From the NCBI GenBank assembly GCA_021827255.1, contig JAKAWO010000027.1:1-16507 (forward strand): a stretch of 16,507 bases of DNA, in the 5' to 3' direction. This DNA comes from Acidobacteriota bacterium. GTDB taxonomy: Bacteria > Acidobacteriota > Terriglobia > UBA7540. Below the pieces are notes generated by a model, which saw only the letters and a program-made list of their open reading frames with translations, had not been told where the DNA came from and made no database searches. The translations under genes and the position numbers were made by a program. Of the stretch, positions 1 to 6,720 are shown piece after piece; the first letter of the stretch is position 1; each line of letters starts with the position of its first letter.

Positions 1-1487
1 GCATCCATTTGGGCCTTGACCTCAAGGGCGGTTCGCGCTTGATTCTCCAGGTTCACGTCGAGGACGCCGTGAAGGTGACCGCCGGTCAGGCCCTCGAGCG
101 ATTGCGCGATGAAATGACCAGCCGGAAGATCCCCTATGCCGACATCGAGCCGCAAGGCGACACGTCCATCCTGATTAAAGGCCTGCCGGATTCGAGTTCA
201 GGAGCGTTTCAGTCTCTCGTCAACAGCGAGTTCTCCACTTGGAACGTAGCCCTGGTTCCCGGGGATGCGACGGCGCGCCTGCTCTCGCTGAAGCCCAGCG
301 AGATTGGGACCATCAAAGACGAAGCGTTGAATGAGTCGCGGAACACGATTATGCGCCGCATTGACGCGCTCGGCCTCGTCGGGCCGGAGGTGGCGGATTA
401 CGGCCAAGGGGATTATGAGCTGGTCGTGCAGTTGCCCGGCGTCAGCGACCCGACGCACATCGAGAACGTCCTCCGGACGCAGGCCATGCTCGAACTTAAG
501 CTGGTCCGCGACGGGCCGTACCCGAGCCGCGACGCGGCCCTCGCCGCCCACGGAGGCATTTTGCCGCCGGATTCCCAACTGCTGCCGGGTTCAGCAGAGA
601 CTTCGAGCGGCCCGGGAGGTGGGCAGGCGTGGTACGTCGTGGATCAGGTGGCGGCGGTGACGGGAAGTGACCTGACCAGCGCCGAGCCGGGCTCGGGGCA
701 GAACGGGAACGCAGTCGTCAATTTCACGCTCAACCGCGACGGCGCGACGCGGTTCGCGCACGTAACCGGGGACAACGTCGGCAAGAATCTGGCGATTGTT
801 CTGGACAATCACGTGGTTTCGGCCCCGGTCATTGACAGCCAGATTAGGGACCGAGGCGAGATTCGCGGCAGCTTCACGCCTCAGCAAGCTGCCACGCTGG
901 CGCTGGAGCTGCGCTCCGGGGCGCTTCCGGCCTCGATCGGCATCCTGTTTGAGAACACCGTAGGGCCTTCCTTGGGCGCGGATTCGATCCGGCACGGGGT
1001 CATAGCGAGCCTGGTCGGGTTTATTGCCATTATTGCGTTTATGCTGATCTACTATCGGGGCGCAGGCATCAACGCGGATGTGGCGTTGATTCTGAATTTG
1101 GTCATCCTGGTGGCGGCGTTTGTGTATTTCGGCGCCACGCTAACCCTGCCCGGCATTGCGGGAGTGATCCTGACCGTCGGCATGGGCGTGGATTCGAATG
1201 TGCTTATTTTTGAAAGGATCCGGGAGGAGTTGCGCTTAGGCAAGGCGGCGGGTGCGGCGGTGGCGGGAGGCTTCGAGCATGCCTTCGTCACCATTATCGA
1301 CACGCACGTCACCACCGTCGCTTCGGCGGCCATCCTCTACAGTTTCGGGTCCGGCCCGGTTAAGGGCTTCGCGGTGACGCTGACGATCGGCCTGATTGCG
1401 AACCTTTTTACGTCGGTCTTTGTGTCACGGACGATCTTTGATTACGTGCTGACGCGGCGGGAAAAAGGAGCGGCCGTCAGCATCTAA
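1..1487 (+). CDS. secD: Protein translocase subunit SecD, 5'-truncated by the window edge
   Basis: SecD is the inner-membrane partner of SecF. The SecDF complex uses proton motive force to pull preproteins out of SecYEG on the periplasmic side. The reading frame is open from base 3 and the first visible residues are IHLGLDLKGG, the family signature that follows TM1, so the start codon and TM1 lie upstream of the window. The TTG at base 9 is an internal Leu codon, not a start. The visible part is 494 residues: a large periplasmic P1 region (about 1-310), then five hydrophobic segments carrying the hallmark GMGVDSNVLIFERIREEL, whose Asp is a conserved SecD transmembrane acid. The stop is TAA, followed 67 nt later by secF in the same direction. 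The pairing with secF makes the assignment near certain. Confidence 0.97.
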   Translation, partial: IHLGLDLKGGSRLILQVHVEDAVKVTAGQALERLRDEMTSRKIPYADIEPQGDTSILIKGLPDSSSGAFQSLVNSEFSTWNVALVPGDATARLLSLKPSEIGTIKDEALNESRNTIMRRIDALGLVGPEVADYGQGDYELVVQLPGVSDPTHIENVLRTQAMLELKLVRDGPYPSRDAALAAHGGILPPDSQLLPGSAETSSGPGGGQAWYVVDQVAAVTGSDLTSAEPGSGQNGNAVVNFTLNRDGATRFAHVTGDNVGKNLAIVLDNHVVSAPVIDSQIRDRGEIRGSFTPQQAATLALELRSGALPASIGILFENTVGPSLGADSIRHGVIASLVGFIAIIAFMLIYYRGAGINADVALILNLVILVAAFVYFGATLTLPGIAGVILTVGMGVDSNVLIFERIREELRLGKAAGAAVAGGFEHAFVTIIDTHVTTVASAAILYSFGSGPVKGFAVTLTIGLIANLFTSVFVSRTIFDYVLTRREKGAAVSI

Positions 1488-1554
1488 GACGATTTTCAGG
1501 AACTTGGCCGCGATTTGCGGTGTCTGATAAGAAGAGGAAGCGTAAGAACGGATT

Positions 1555-2787
1555 ATGGAATTTTTCCACGAGCCCAAAATTGACTGGATGGGGATGAAGT
1601 GGTACTTCATCAGTCTTTCTTTTGTTCTCATTGTGGCCGGCGTCGTTTCGATGGTCATCCACCACGGGCTGACATATGGGATTGAGTTTCGCAGCGGCAC
1701 GCAAGTGACCGTAAAGTTCTCAAAGCCGCCGGACGTGGGAGCCATTCGGCGCCAATTGGCGGCCGAAAACCTGCGAGGGGCTTCGATCCAGAGTATCGGC
1801 GCATCCAGCGAACACGAAGTGATGATCGAACTCCCGCTGACAGGGAACGCGCAAGGCAGCCAGGCTCTGGACACCGGCAAGACGGACATTGTGAAGGCGC
1901 TGGCAAGCATTTACGGAGTGGGGCCGGCTGGAAAGATGGACTTCAACAACGCCAGCACCAACACGGTGGCCGACCATCTGGTGGTGGCCGACCCGTTGGG
2001 CCTGGCCAGCCGCGGCATGGGCGAGGCGACAAAGACTTATTCGAATCTGGCCCGGGCGATGGTCAATTTTCGCAATGACCCCCCGCACAGCGGCCTGATC
2101 AGCGATTTCCAGGAATTGAGCTCCGTGCCAGGGGTGACGGCGCCGGTGATCGGCGCGCTCCAAAAGGATTTTTACCTTTCGAGCTTCGCCATCCGGAACA
2201 CGGAGATCGTGGGCCCCAAGGTGGGGTCGGACTTGCGGCGCCAAGCGCTTTATGTCACCCTAGCGGGCCTTGCCGCCATGCTGATTTACATCTGGTTTCG
2301 GTTTGAGCTAAGCTACGGAGTGGCAGCGGTGATTGCCACCTTTCATGATGTGATTATTACCATTGGTTTTTTCTCCCTGCTGAATAAAGAAATTTCGTTG
2401 ACGGTCATCGCGGCGCTGTTAACGCTGGTGGGTTATTCGATGAACGACACGATTGTGGTCTTTGACCGGATCCGCGAGAACGTGCGCTTGACCAAACGGG
2501 CCAATTTCCTTGAGCTGGTCAACCGCAGCATCAATCAGACGCTGAGCCGAACGATTCTGACTTCGGGGCTGACTTTCCTGGCCGTCCTGTCTCTTTTTCT
2601 TTTTGGGGGTGAAGTGATTCACGGGTTTGCATTTGCGCTGGTGATTGGTGTTATTATCGGCACGTATTCTTCGATTGCCATCGCCAGCCCGGTCCTGCTC
2701 TATTGGCAGCAGCGGACGGGAAAAGGCGGAGCGGTGAAGGAGAAAGCTCGAACCTACGATCGAGAGGTCGCCGCGGCGCGGCGATAA
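1555..2787 (+). CDS. secF: Protein translocase subunit SecF
   Basis: SecF pairs with SecD in proton-driven late-stage protein export. It has 410 aa: TM1 at about 17-36, a periplasmic domain at about 37-225, and five C-terminal TM segments (about 228-385). The hallmark GYSMNDTIVVFDRIREN lies at 293-309, with the conserved N and D residues, and is preceded by HDVIITIG at 264-271. The post-TM1 signature reads YGIEFRSGT, where the family usually has G-[IL]-D-F-x-G-G-T, so Asp to Glu and Gly to Ser are substituted. The periplasmic domain is much longer than in E. coli SecF (323 aa in total). Comparison from memory places about 90 extra residues around 120-208, before the conserved EIVGPKVG at 217-224. 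The ATG at 1555 is chosen because TM1 follows at once; only a weak purine-rich GAAGAGGAAG lies upstream. Confidence 0.97.
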   Translation: MEFFHEPKIDWMGMKWYFISLSFVLIVAGVVSMVIHHGLTYGIEFRSGTQVTVKFSKPPDVGAIRRQLAAENLRGASIQSIGASSEHEVMIELPLTGNAQGSQALDTGKTDIVKALASIYGVGPAGKMDFNNASTNTVADHLVVADPLGLASRGMGEATKTYSNLARAMVNFRNDPPHSGLISDFQELSSVPGVTAPVIGALQKDFYLSSFAIRNTEIVGPKVGSDLRRQALYVTLAGLAAMLIYIWFRFELSYGVAAVIATFHDVIITIGFFSLLNKEISLTVIAALLTLVGYSMNDTIVVFDRIRENVRLTKRANFLELVNRSINQTLSRTILTSGLTFLAVLSLFLFGGEVIHGFAFALVIGVIIGTYSSIAIASPVLLYWQQRTGKGGAVKEKARTYDREVAAARR

Positions 2788-2836
2788 GTAAAGACTCCCG
2801 CCGGGGCTTCCAGGGCTCTTGGCAGGGGGGTGGTCA

Positions 2837-2844
2837 GAGGAGGG
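2837..2844 (+). promoter_or_regulatory. Shine-Dalgarno GAGGAGGG of the tonB-like gene
   Basis: GAGGAGGG lies exactly 7 nt before the ATG at 2852 and decides that start over the upstream TTG at 2819. The same octamer with the same 7-nt spacing precedes the second exbD (5160-5167) and the proposed start of the LolA-like gene (15102-15109, minus strand). Confidence 0.85.
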
Positions 2845-2851
2845 TACTGAC

Positions 2852-3886
2852 ATGTTTGACGAGACGCTACTGGATTCGTCACCTTCCCGCGCGCCAGTAT
2901 TGAAGAGCGCGCACTGGGTTATCTCCGTGGTGGTGGGGCTGGCGGGGCTGGCCCTGTGGTATTTCGGCGCCCCGATGATTTTGGGCCCAGCCGAGAATGC
3001 CAAGATTCTGCTGACTCAGTCGGTGCTGTTCGGTGGCCTACCGTTCTTCTTCTATGCGTTGATGATTTGCTATGTCTTTGCGGACGCGCGTCATCTCGAA
3101 TTCAGCGCCCTGTTCTGGATCGCGGTGGTCGTCGTCCTGAACCTTGTGGGGTTTATCCTCTACCTTATCTACTCCGCGAAGCGAACCGGGAACTGGAAGC
3201 GGGCGACGCTGCCCATTGCGTATATCTTTGAAGTCATTCTGATCGGCGGAATGATTCTCTATCCCTTGATTTACACGAATGCCCTCCCGAAAGGCCAGCT
3301 CATGACGTTCCTTGTGGCTCCGCCGCCCCCGCCCCCGCCGCCGCCTCCACCGGCTGCCGCGCCACCCAAGATCGTGGTTCACCAAGTCTCCTTGCAACAA
3401 TTGCTGAAGGCCCCCACCGTTATTCCCAAGACGATTCAGATCATCAAGGACCAGCCGCGGCCGCGGGGTGCGGTAGGCGTGGTGGGCGGCGTGCCAGGCG
3501 GAGTGCCGGGCGGGACGGCGGGCGGGGTCATGGGAGGGATTTTGGGTGGATTAGGCGCCGCCGCTCCTCCGCCCCCCCCCAAGCCGCAGGCGCCATCCAG
3601 GATCACGGTCGGCGGCCAAGTGGAAGCGGCGAAATTGATTTATGGGCCGACCCCCGAATACCCGCCGCTGGCCAAAATGGCTCGCATCCAGGGCACCGTA
3701 AGATTGCAGGCCGTTATCGCCAAGGATGGCACCATTAAGGACTTGACCGTCGTCTCGGGGCACCCGCTTCTGGCGCCGGCCGCGCTTGCGGCTGTCCGGC
3801 AATGGCGCTACCAGCCGACTCTATTGGATGGCGTGCCAGTAGAAGTAGAAACTGAGATTGATGTGAATTTCACTTTGGCAGATTAG
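2852..3886 (+). CDS. tonB: Polytopic TonB-family energy transducer with N-terminal membrane module
   Basis: It probably carries proton motive force from ExbB/ExbD to outer-membrane TonB-dependent transporters. The 344-residue protein has four predicted TM segments (about 20-40, 52-75, 87-108, 118-141), an 11-residue proline run (157-167), a Gly-rich linker built of repeated GG units (209-235), a second Pro tract (239-243) and a TonB C-terminal domain (about 255-342) with TPEYPPLAKMARIQGTVRL and VRQWRYQP. Residues 62-113 resemble the two-helix PLDc_N module (FWIAVVVVLNLVGFILYLIY). Ordinary TonB has one TM helix with an S-x3-H motif. Here TM4 directly precedes the Pro run and has A123-x3-E127 at the matching place. 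The start is the ATG at 2852 because GAGGAGGG (2837-2844) sits 7 nt upstream; the frame is also open to a TTG at 2819. exbB follows after 44 nt. Confidence 0.9.
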   Translation: MFDETLLDSSPSRAPVLKSAHWVISVVVGLAGLALWYFGAPMILGPAENAKILLTQSVLFGGLPFFFYALMICYVFADARHLEFSALFWIAVVVVLNLVGFILYLIYSAKRTGNWKRATLPIAYIFEVILIGGMILYPLIYTNALPKGQLMTFLVAPPPPPPPPPPPAAAPPKIVVHQVSLQQLLKAPTVIPKTIQIIKDQPRPRGAVGVVGGVPGGVPGGTAGGVMGGILGGLGAAAPPPPPKPQAPSRITVGGQVEAAKLIYGPTPEYPPLAKMARIQGTVRLQAVIAKDGTIKDLTVVSGHPLLAPAALAAVRQWRYQPTLLDGVPVEVETEIDVNFTLAD

Positions 3887-3930
3887 ACTTGTCCGCTTTC
3901 GCAAAACTTTTGAGGAGGAAATAAGGGATT

Positions 3931-4662
3931 ATGGCAGCTTTAACTTCGATCGTTCTGAGTTTGCTGTTTCAGGCCGCTGCGCCGACCAGCTTCGACCCTT
4001 TGGGCATGTGGAAGTTGATGGGGTGGCCGGCCCGCGCGGTGGTCGTCGTGCTTTTCTTCATGTCCGCCTGGTCCATTGGCGTCATGATTGACCGGTGGAT
4101 TGCTTACCAGTCGGCGAGGAATGAATCGCGCGCTTTTGCGCCTGCTGTGGCCAACGCGCTGAAAGATGGCAAGATTGACGAAGCCATCTCGATCGCCGAG
4201 CAAAACAAACGGAGCCACCTGGCCAAGGTGGTGACGGCGGGATTGCAGGAATTTCAAGCCCACCAGGTTTCCGCTGAAATTTCCGGCGAGACCATCGAAG
4301 CCTCTCGACGCGCCCTCGAGCGGGCATCGGCGATCGTTCATGCCGAGTTGAAGCGCGGGGTGTCCAGCTTGGCGACGATCGGCTCGACGGCGCCCTTCGT
4401 CGGCCTGTTTGGGACGGTGCTGGGCATCATTCACGCCTTCCAGGGCATTTCGGCGCAGCACACGACGGGGATCGGCGCGGTGGCGGGCGGCATTTCGGAG
4501 GCTCTGGTGACCACCGCCGTGGGGCTGTTTGTCGCCATTCCTGCGGTCTGGGTCTATAACTACTTCACCAGCAAGATTGAGGCCTTCGACGTTGAGATGG
4601 ACAACTCCTCTTCCGAGCTGGTGGATTACTTTATCAAGCGCTCGGGAGGGGGGAAGAAGTAA
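3931..4662 (+). CDS. exbB: ExbB/TolQ/MotA-type proton channel subunit
   Basis: ExbB forms the inner-membrane pentamer that, with ExbD, makes the proton channel powering TonB. The 243 aa fit the family. There is a first TM at about 30-50 (AVVVVLFFMSAWSIGVMIDRW), a cytoplasmic helical region with ALERASAIVHAELKRGVSSL, and the MotA/TolQ/ExbB core at about 148-210: SLATIGSTAPFVGLFGTVLG followed by IGAVAGGISEALVTTAVGLF and VAIPAVWVYNYF. The Thr/Pro-rich pore-lining pattern of ExbB/TolQ is present. The start at ATG 3931 is backed by GAGGAGG at 3912-3918, although the spacing is long (12 nt). The stop overlaps the next start as TAATG (4660-4664), so translation of the first exbD is probably coupled. 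TolQ would be the alternative name; the neighbouring TonB favours ExbB. Confidence 0.94.
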   Translation: MAALTSIVLSLLFQAAAPTSFDPLGMWKLMGWPARAVVVVLFFMSAWSIGVMIDRWIAYQSARNESRAFAPAVANALKDGKIDEAISIAEQNKRSHLAKVVTAGLQEFQAHQVSAEISGETIEASRRALERASAIVHAELKRGVSSLATIGSTAPFVGLFGTVLGIIHAFQGISAQHTTGIGAVAGGISEALVTTAVGLFVAIPAVWVYNYFTSKIEAFDVEMDNSSSELVDYFIKRSGGGKK

Positions 4663-5123
4663 TGGCGTACAAACCCAAAGCGCCGGAAGCGGTGGCGGAC
4701 ATCAACGTGACGCCGATGGTGGACGTTATGTTGGTGCTCTTGATTATTTTCATGGTCATCACCCCCCTGCTTCAGCATGGGGTCTCGGTGAGGCTTGCGT
4801 CGGCGCAAAACGGCCGTCCGATGCCCGGAGAAGAGAAGACCAACTCCGTGGTGATTGCCATCACGCGAGACGGCAAGTTGTTTCTGGGTACGAGCCCAGT
4901 GCGAATGAGCCAGATCACCACCAAGGTCAAGAATCGCCTGGCGAACCATCTTGACAAGATCGTTTATCTGAAGAGCGACGCTCGGGCGAAATATGGCCAG
5001 GTGACCTCAGTGGTGGATGACATTCGCGCCGCGGGGGTGGAGCAGTTGGGTTTGTTGACCGAGCAGGTCCAACAGCGCCGACCGACGACGGCGGTGTTAC
5101 CGCCGCCGGCCACGTCGCCTTGA
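4662..5123 (+). CDS. exbD: ExbD/TolR biopolymer transport protein, copy 1
   Basis: ExbD supplies the protonatable Asp in the ExbB channel and contacts TonB in the periplasm. The 153 aa comprise a short cytoplasmic tail, one TM helix with the signature INVTPMVDVMLVLLIIFMVI and the key Asp at D21, and a periplasmic ExbD/TolR fold (about 58-135, including DKIVYLKSDARAKYG and the DDIRAAGVEQLGLLT end). A short Pro-rich tail (PTTAVLPPPATSP) follows. Its ATG overlaps the exbB stop by one base. The stop TGA (5121-5123) itself overlaps the ATG of a five-codon mini-ORF. The protein is clearly a paralogue of the next gene; both keep the channel Asp. Confidence 0.94.
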   Translation: MAYKPKAPEAVADINVTPMVDVMLVLLIIFMVITPLLQHGVSVRLASAQNGRPMPGEEKTNSVVIAITRDGKLFLGTSPVRMSQITTKVKNRLANHLDKIVYLKSDARAKYGQVTSVVDDIRAAGVEQLGLLTEQVQQRRPTTAVLPPPATSP

Positions 5124-5157
5124 TGAAACTTAAGGGCTGATGAAACACGCAAGATGA
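5123..5157 (+). other. Two overlapping five-codon mini-ORFs bridging exbD1 and exbD2
   Basis: The exbD1 stop overlaps an ATG (TGATG, 5121-5125) that opens a frame reading MKLKG and stopping at 5138-5140. That stop again overlaps an ATG (5140-5142), which opens MKHAR and stops at 5155-5157. This last stop overlaps the ATG at 5154 (ATGA), the upstream in-frame start of exbD2. The pattern rests on a 9-base direct repeat TGATGAAAC at 5121-5129 and 5138-5146, with a 17-nt period. The junctions are directly visible. Whether ribosomes use them as a reinitiation relay is inference. Confidence 0.5.
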
Positions 5158-5159
5158 CC

Positions 5160-5167
5160 GAGGAGGG
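5160..5167 (+). promoter_or_regulatory. exbD: Shine-Dalgarno GAGGAGGG of the second exbD
   Basis: GAGGAGGG is placed 7 nt before the ATG at 5175. It favours 5175 over the in-frame ATG at 5154, which lies upstream of this site and has no good Shine-Dalgarno of its own. Confidence 0.8.
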
Positions 5168-5174
5168 TAGTGCT

Positions 5175-5603
5175 ATGGCAATGACAGTTGGGGGCAGCAA
5201 AAGCGGGACGATGGTGAATCTTAACGTGACACCCTTGATTGACGTGCTGCTCGTTTTGCTGATTATTTTCATGGTGATCACGCCGCTGACTCCGCACGGG
5301 TTGGATGCTCTTGCGCCGCAGCCCAATCCGAACGCCAAGCCCGATCCGGCGGTTTTGGCCAGGACGGTTGTGGTTTCCATGGATGCCAATCGGCAGGTCA
5401 GCATCAACCAGCAGCCCGTGGATATCCGAGAGCTTGGGTCGCGCCTTATGGACATCTTCAAGACTCGCAATGACCGGGTGATCTTCATCAAAGGAGACCC
5501 CACGCTGGATTTTGGCGATATCGCTCAGTTGATTGATATTGCCAAGGGCGCCGGAATTGACAAGATCGGATTGATTACTCATAACCTCGAGATGGGCCAC
5601 TAA
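5175..5603 (+). CDS. exbD: ExbD/TolR biopolymer transport protein, copy 2
   Basis: This is a second ExbD-type subunit of the same energising complex. From ATG 5175 it has 142 aa: an N-terminal tail MAMTVGGSKSGTMV, the signature LNVTPLIDVLLVLLIIFMVI with the channel Asp at D23, and a periplasmic domain ending in DFGDIAQLIDIAKGAGIDKIGLIT, the usual ExbD C-terminal strand-helix-strand. It differs from copy 1 in the linker after the TM (PQPNPNAKPDP against ASAQNGRPMPGEEK), so it is not a recent duplicate. The in-frame ATG at 5154 would add MTEEGSA; 5175 is preferred because of the strong Shine-Dalgarno. Paired exbD genes suggest a mixed ExbD dimer or two specialised forms, which is inference. Confidence 0.93.
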   Translation: MAMTVGGSKSGTMVNLNVTPLIDVLLVLLIIFMVITPLTPHGLDALAPQPNPNAKPDPAVLARTVVVSMDANRQVSINQQPVDIRELGSRLMDIFKTRNDRVIFIKGDPTLDFGDIAQLIDIAKGAGIDKIGLITHNLEMGH

Positions 5604-5632
5604 CCCCGCTGGTCAATCACGGAGGAACCTCG

Positions 5633-6451
5633 ATGAGATTTCAGAAGCTCACCCTGCTGGGTGGGGTGCTGGTGGTGGTTGTCGTATCGGGCGGATGCAC
5701 CCACATTATCCAAAGTCTTAAAGCTCGGAACCAGCTTAATAAAGGCGTTTTAGCTTTTCGGAACGCTCAATATCAAGCGGCGATCGAGGACTTTAAGCAA
5801 GCCGTCAGCCTGGATCCGAAGCTTCTCAACGCGCGGCTTTACTTGGCGACGGCTTATTCCCAGGAATATATCCCGGGCGCGGATACCCCTGACAACGACA
5901 AAATGGGAGAACAGGCGGTCCAGGCGTTCAAGGGGGTTTTACAAATGGATCCTCAGAATCCCACCGCCTTGGCCAGCATTGCTCAGTTGTATTACAACAT
6001 GAAAGACTTTGAACGAGCCAAGAAATACCAGCGGGAACGGCTCACGGTTCAGCCCAATGATCCGCAGCCTTATTACTGGATTGGCGTCATTGATTGGTTG
6101 CAATGCAACGTCACGGACATGAAACTTCGGAAATCACTGAAGCTGAACGTGCCCACGCCCAACGGGAATTTCCCTCCCCTGCCCCCCCGAGCGCGCCTCC
6201 AACTGGGAGACAAAAACGGTAAGCTGATTGACGAAGGGCTGCAAGCGCTCAATAAGTCTTTAGAGCTTAAGCCCAACGACTTTGACACGATGGCCTACTT
6301 GAATTTGATGTATCGTCAGAAGGCGGATATTGAGACCGACAACGCGGAACGTCTCGCGGACTTGAAGACGGCAGACAACTGGCAGCAGAAGGCGATTGAC
6401 GTTCGCAAGGAAGCCGCGGAACATCCCGCGACAACGAGCAGCGCGCAGTAG
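5633..6451 (+). CDS. TPR-repeat lipoprotein of the ExbBD/TonB unit
   Basis: The 272-aa protein has a type II signal peptide: charged MRFQK, hydrophobic stretch LTLLGGVLVVVVV, and lipobox SGGC with Cys22, so it should be a membrane-anchored lipoprotein. TPR-like helix pairs follow at about 35-68 (AFRNAQYQAAIEDFKQAVSL), 93-145 (AVQAFKGVLQMDPQNPTALA, then FERAKKY and QPYYWIGVIDWL) and 200-235 (EGLQALNKSLELKPNDFDTM). A non-TPR insert rich in Pro (about 165-195) separates the second and third. The start ATG 5633 has GGAGGA at 5621-5626. It lies 29 nt after exbD2 in the same direction, so it is probably the last gene of the unit. TPR proteins act as protein-binding scaffolds; the partner here is unknown. 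Confidence 0.88.
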   Translation: MRFQKLTLLGGVLVVVVVSGGCTHIIQSLKARNQLNKGVLAFRNAQYQAAIEDFKQAVSLDPKLLNARLYLATAYSQEYIPGADTPDNDKMGEQAVQAFKGVLQMDPQNPTALASIAQLYYNMKDFERAKKYQRERLTVQPNDPQPYYWIGVIDWLQCNVTDMKLRKSLKLNVPTPNGNFPPLPPRARLQLGDKNGKLIDEGLQALNKSLELKPNDFDTMAYLNLMYRQKADIETDNAERLADLKTADNWQQKAIDVRKEAAEHPATTSSAQ

Positions 6452-6471
6452 CTCCTATACGAGAAACGGCT

Positions 6472-6499
6472 TCCGCGGGCTGCGCGCGGACCGGCCGCG
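6472..6499 (+). repeat. Two mutually exclusive short GC hairpins after the TPR gene
   Basis: TCCGCG (6472-6477) can pair with CGCGGA (6485-6490) across a 7-base loop. The same CGCGG (6485-6489) can instead pair with CCGCG (6495-6499) across ACCGG. The hairpins start 20 nt after the TPR stop codon, where a terminator is expected, but no T-run follows. The pairing is visible; a termination role is only possible. The rest of the 6452-6720 gap holds the Rel promoter and nothing else I recognise. Confidence 0.3.
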
Positions 6500-6677
6500 A
6501 AGGCATTTTGGCCTGCCCTGCAACCAGAGCCCCGCTCCGTTATTCACAGTTGCATTTCGAGTTAAAAGCATGGGCGGCGTTGCTCCCCAGGCTTCGATCC
6601 CCACGCATCAAAATCCAGCAGTGACTGCAATGCCCTAACCAAAAGAAGGGGCTTCCCGGTTGACCCAGGGGCAACCC

Positions 6678-6707
6678 TTGAAGCAGTTTGGCCGCCGACC
6701 CTACAAT
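6678..6707 (+). promoter_or_regulatory. Predicted sigma70-type promoter of the Rel gene
   Basis: TTGAAG (6678-6683) and TACAAT (6702-6707) are separated by 18 nt. They match the -35 consensus at 4 of 6 positions and the -10 at 5 of 6. Transcription would start near 6714, only about 7 nt before the ATG at 6721. The TTG at 6688 and the ATG at 6706, both in frame, would then lie upstream of the transcript start. Confidence 0.55.
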
Positions 6708-6720
6708 GCTTAGAGAGAGC

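Noticed and set aside
9..11. TTG at base 9 as the start of secD
   Set aside because: The frame is open to the window edge and the residues around it are the internal signature IHLGLDLKGG; TM1 is missing, so the gene starts outside.
2703..2903. 66-residue open frame bridging secF and the tonB-like gene
   Set aside because: It overlaps both real genes in another frame, has no Shine-Dalgarno and no family features.
6590..6630. tRNA T-arm-like GGCTTCGATCCCC
   Set aside because: The bases around TTCGATC do not form a T stem, and no acceptor or anticodon stem could be built around it.
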